A DNA stretch of 64,000 nucleotides from Fimbriimonas sp. (lineage in GTDB: Bacteria > Armatimonadota > Fimbriimonadia > Fimbriimonadales > Fimbriimonadaceae): contig JARLGV010000075.1 in NCBI GenBank assembly GCA_031292555.1, positions 1-64,000 on the forward strand, read 5' to 3'. Within the stretch, counting starts at the first letter, position 1. Every line of letters begins with the position of its first letter. The notes under the pieces are model-generated. The model was not told the DNA's origin. It did not search any database and saw nothing but the letters and a program-made list of their open reading frames with translations. This document shows, piece after piece, positions 61,199 through 64,000 of the stretch. The translations under genes and the position numbers were made by a program.

Positions 61199-62251
61199 AT
61201 GGCAACGATTCGAGAAGTCGCCCGGGCGTGCGAAGTTTCCACTGCCACCGTCTCCCACGTCTTGAACGGAAGGTTTGGGCGAGTCAGCGAGGAGACGCGG
61301 AGAAAGGTGCTCGCGAAAATGCGCGAACTTGGCTACCGTCCGCCACCGATGGAAGATCGCCAGAAGGCGATCAGCACCCGGAATCTCGGGCTAATGGCTG
61401 AAGATCTCAGCTACTCGCCGATCTTCACAAACGCCTATTTCGGCTACGTCCTAGACGGCATTCTGGAAGCCGCCGGATTGAACGGCTGGAGCACGACCGT
61501 GTTCATCCAGCGTATGTGGCACCAAGACATCGGCCAGGCTATCCGGCGTAACTACGACGGCCGATGCGACGGACTTCTCCTGCTCGCGCCGCTAGACGAT
61601 AGTGAAGCGGTCAATCTGCTGCACCAGCGCGGCGTTCCGATGGTCATGATTGGATCCACGAGTTGGCTCAAGGGAGTATCGAGCGTCGACATCGACAACC
61701 GAACCACTGCAGCCGCCGCAGTGACATACCTGGTCGACCGAGGCCACCGGCGTATAGGCTATATCGCCCAAGGTAATCGAACAATCAGTTCGCAAGAGCG
61801 CGAACTGGGCTATCGAGACGCGATGAGTGCAGCCGGGCTGACTCCCGCCCCCGAATCGGTGTTCAGCCGATGGGATCTGCGCGACGAATGGCCCAACAGT
61901 GCGGTCGAGCGGTTCAAGGCGATTCAAGAGAAGGATCGGCCGACTGCGTTCGTTTGCTGGAACGACCTCACCGCATCTCAAGTCGTTGACGCCTTCCAGG
62001 TTGCCGGCATCGTTGTTCCGCGAGACGTTTCGTTCATCTCGATCGACGACAGTCCGGAAGCCGCCAACTCGGTTCCGTCACTCACCACGTTCCGGCAACC
62101 TCTTCAGCTCATCGGAAAGCGGTCGGTCGAACTCCTGATCGATCACGTTCGAGACGGAAACCGCTTCGCTGAAACCGTACGATTCTCGACTCAACTGATC
62201 GAACGCGAAAGCGTCGCGACGCTAACAACCAAACGCGTTTCTGGCTCCTAG
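61199..62251 (+). CDS. LacI-family transcriptional regulator
   Basis: 350 residues from the ATG at 61199. N-terminal HTH and hinge: TIREVARACEVSTATVSHVLNGRFGRVSEETRRKVLAKMRELGYRP. The periplasmic-binding-protein-like effector domain follows (LLLLAPLDDSEAVNLLHQRGVPMVMIG; VDRGHRRIGYIAQGNRTISSQERELGYRDAM; FVCWNDLTASQVVDAFQVAGI). It should bind a sugar and control carbohydrate genes elsewhere in the genome and perhaps itself. No sugar operon is adjacent. Confidence 0.93.
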   Translation: MATIREVARACEVSTATVSHVLNGRFGRVSEETRRKVLAKMRELGYRPPPMEDRQKAISTRNLGLMAEDLSYSPIFTNAYFGYVLDGILEAAGLNGWSTTVFIQRMWHQDIGQAIRRNYDGRCDGLLLLAPLDDSEAVNLLHQRGVPMVMIGSTSWLKGVSSVDIDNRTTAAAAVTYLVDRGHRRIGYIAQGNRTISSQERELGYRDAMSAAGLTPAPESVFSRWDLRDEWPNSAVERFKAIQEKDRPTAFVCWNDLTASQVVDAFQVAGIVVPRDVSFISIDDSPEAANSVPSLTTFRQPLQLIGKRSVELLIDHVRDGNRFAETVRFSTQLIERESVATLTTKRVSGS

Positions 62252-62266
62252 GGGGCCAATCCAACC

Positions 62267-63640
62267 CTAGTTCAGAGGCCACTTTCCGATAGCATGGTCG
62301 AGATTGGCGACGGCAATCTCGTAGGCCGCTACGGTGTTGACTCTATCTGACTCGGCTTGGACGAGTTGCGCCTGGGCAGTGATGACCTCTTGGAAGGTCG
62401 CCACTCCGGCCCTGTACCGTCCTTCCGCCAAACGGACGCCCTCTCTCGCGTTCGCAGCCTCTGCCTCAGCGACCGGGATCTGCTGATTTGCGCTCTGGAC
62501 GTTGGTGACAGCGATACTGACATCAGCGATCACAACTTGGGATGCTTGCCGCAACGCCTGAGCAGCCGCCGTGTTTTCGGCTTGCGCCTGCCGAACCTTC
62601 CCCAGTTGCAGGCCGCCGTCCACGAGCGTCCAGCTCAGGGTTAGTTCAACGTATCCGTTTTGCACTTCGAACGGGTTCCCGACCCCAAGCATGTTATAGC
62701 CAGCCACAAAGTTGAGCGAAGGCAAGGTCGTCTTTCTGGCAACGGAAACACCGAAGCCAGCGGCGCGGAGCGACTCGATTGCAGCGAGAACGGTGGGCCG
62801 ATGCTTGAGCGCAGAGTCGACAAGCGAATTCGGGTCTAGCGGAATATCGGCTTTCGTCTCACTTGAATCGGCAACAACAATTGGGGTTCGCGGGTCTACA
62901 CCCATGTCGGTAGCGAGCTTGGTTCTGGCGGTCAACTCAGCCTGTTGAGCCTGTGACCACGCAATGGTTGCTTGCGACAAGAGCGTTTTGGCATTCACGA
63001 GGTCGGTGGGTTCACCCGTACCGGCACTAACCTGCGCCTGAGTTAGGTCGACCTGCGCCTGCCGACTTGCGACGTTCGCCTCCTGAACCTTGGTCTGCTG
63101 CCTTGCCTGAACATAGGAGTAGAAATCCTCCTTGGCGACGAGTGCGACGTCCTGTAACGTTTGGTCGTACGAGTGGTATCCCGCGATCTCGATTGATTGC
63201 GATTGTCGAACCACATCGCGAGTCCTGTTGAAGTCGAAGATCAACTGGTTCATCGTGAAGTTGTTCGTCCGTTCTTGCTGGATGCCAATGCCCGATAGCG
63301 GGCCAGAACTTCTAAAATTCTGAGTGGAGTTGCCAGTAGCGAACATCCCCAATGTTGGATTCAGGAGGGATTTGCTTTGCAGAGTCTGACCGTGCAAAGC
63401 TTCGGCACTTGCCTTGGACAAAAACACCTGCGGCTGATGAGCTAGCGCGATCTTGACCGCTTCGACAGCTGAAAGCGGCGAGTTCGCCACGATCGCAGTC
63501 CCATCCGGCACTTTTGGAACGACGATCGGAGCTAGTTTGGGCGTATCGACGGTCTTGGGCTGGATCGGCGGCGTCTGCTGGGCAAGAGCGGAAACGGACA
63601 CAATCAGGGCGGCAAAGGCACTTAGCCAACGACTTATCAT
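62267..63640 (-). CDS. TolC-family outer membrane efflux protein
   Basis: 457 residues with a signal peptide (MISRWLSAFAALIVSVSALA). Two repeated OEP units with alpha-barrel helices: SAVEAVKIALAHQPQVFLSKASAEALHGQ and VRLAEGRYRAGVATFQEVITAQAQLVQAESDRVNTVAAYEIAVANLDHAIGKWPL. Forms a trimeric outer-membrane exit duct. Its gene overlaps the MarR gene (ATGA), so efflux is probably repressor-controlled; membrane fusion and pump genes are not in the window. Confidence 0.92.
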   Translation of the reverse strand: MISRWLSAFAALIVSVSALAQQTPPIQPKTVDTPKLAPIVVPKVPDGTAIVANSPLSAVEAVKIALAHQPQVFLSKASAEALHGQTLQSKSLLNPTLGMFATGNSTQNFRSSGPLSGIGIQQERTNNFTMNQLIFDFNRTRDVVRQSQSIEIAGYHSYDQTLQDVALVAKEDFYSYVQARQQTKVQEANVASRQAQVDLTQAQVSAGTGEPTDLVNAKTLLSQATIAWSQAQQAELTARTKLATDMGVDPRTPIVVADSSETKADIPLDPNSLVDSALKHRPTVLAAIESLRAAGFGVSVARKTTLPSLNFVAGYNMLGVGNPFEVQNGYVELTLSWTLVDGGLQLGKVRQAQAENTAAAQALRQASQVVIADVSIAVTNVQSANQQIPVAEAEAANAREGVRLAEGRYRAGVATFQEVITAQAQLVQAESDRVNTVAAYEIAVANLDHAIGKWPLN

Positions 63641-64000
63641 CTTTTGTCCTTTGCGTATACGGGGGGAAGCGGCATCTTCTGTTCCACCTCGGCCTCCATT
63701 TGAATGCTGTTATCCGCCGGTTCCGGTGGCCGGGCACTGGCATCGAGGAGTTCTTCGAGAACTTGAATCAACTCACGTTGGCGTGCCTCATCCATGCGGC
63801 CAAGGGTCGATTCAAGTAGGCAGACTCGACGCTCCTGTCGGTTCATCATCAAGTCGGCCCCCAGTTCGCTGAGCCTCAAGTGCTTGACCCGTCGGTCGGT
63901 CGGATCTTCCACCCGTTGCACTAGACCGATGGAATCAAGTCGATTTGCCATCTGCGTGACTGCACTGACCGACAGGCACAATTCCTCGCCCAGGCTGGAA
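63637..64000 (-). CDS. MarR-family transcriptional regulator (5' end outside the window)
   Basis: The wing of a MarR HTH is visible: SLGEELCLSVSAVTQMANRLDSIGLVQRVEDPTDRRVKHLRLSELGADLM. The C-terminal part is longer than usual and ends in KMPLPPVYAKDKR. The gene continues past the edge on the minus strand, so the start is missing. It should repress the following TolC gene, with which it overlaps by 4 nt. Confidence 0.88.
   Translation of the reverse strand, partial: SSLGEELCLSVSAVTQMANRLDSIGLVQRVEDPTDRRVKHLRLSELGADLMMNRQERRVCLLESTLGRMDEARQRELIQVLEELLDASARPPEPADNSIQMEAEVEQKMPLPPVYAKDKR

Noticed and set aside
1-64000. CRISPR array, prophage, rRNA operon
   Set aside because: No regularly spaced direct repeats, phage structural genes or rRNA-like sequence were noticed.

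Overview
The window looks like a GC-rich (by eye near 60%) chromosomal segment of a free-living diderm heterotroph, most probably an Armatimonadota (Fimbriimonadia-like) bacterium. This placement is inferred from gene content and style: a DUF1559-like prepilin followed by a tiny lipoprotein, a secretin, many exported glycoside hydrolases, SUF genes, REP-like debris, and many genes with a TANNNT -10 box 6-8 nt before the start codon, as in leaderless transcripts. No rRNA, tRNA, CRISPR array, prophage or intact insertion sequence was seen.

Layout. 1-1.5 kb: a decayed GxxExxY gene, an IscU-like protein and a methyltransferase. 1.9-8.3 kb: argH, a GH31 glucosidase with an inserted PA14 domain, a YlxP-like protein, an ErpA/IscA-type carrier, a glutamate-racemase-like protein without catalytic cysteines, and an exported thioredoxin-like protein. 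8.3-13.5 kb: GH38 and GH36 enzymes flanking a dead RAYT-type transposase with REP-like repeats. 13.9-18.5 kb: a hypothetical gene, a Tat-exported glycosylasparaginase, and a three-gene sugar module (MocA-type oxidoreductase, aldo/keto reductase, sugar isomerase). 18.7-32.2 kb: a nine-gene minus-strand operon (exported membrane protein, ABC-2 permease, ATPase, ABC-2 permease, coiled-coil protein, MoxR, DUF58, two VWA proteins). 32.4-38.3 kb: csaA and a SUF operon (C, D, unknown, S, U, T, Rrf2 regulator, IscA) that lacks sufB. 38.5-43.6 kb: hypothetical, DinB, L-fucose isomerase, small unknown, cNMP-binding protein, GH1. 44.2-46.5 kb: prepilin plus lipoprotein, a stand-alone PolX-like HhH protein, a DUF6941-like protein. 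46.5-52.6 kb: exported amidase, class II aldolase, and a translationally coupled secretin / Ig-like protein / exported subunit cassette. 52.8-56.8 kb: a clan GH-D galactosidase overlapping an SF2 helicase. 56.8-60 kb: a small membrane protein, methyltransferase and sulfatase-like membrane protein. 60.2-64 kb: speE, a LacI regulator, and a MarR-TolC pair cut by the window edge.

How it fits together. The exported GH31, GH36 and GH-D enzymes and the predicted cytoplasmic GH38 and GH1, with fucose isomerase, a class II aldolase, sugar oxidoreductases and a LacI regulator, describe an organism living on plant or microbial polysaccharides and glycoproteins. The SUF operon and extra Fe-S proteins supply cluster assembly under an Rrf2-type sensor. 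The two most system-like regions without a clear known counterpart are the MoxR/VWA/ABC operon and the secretin cassette.
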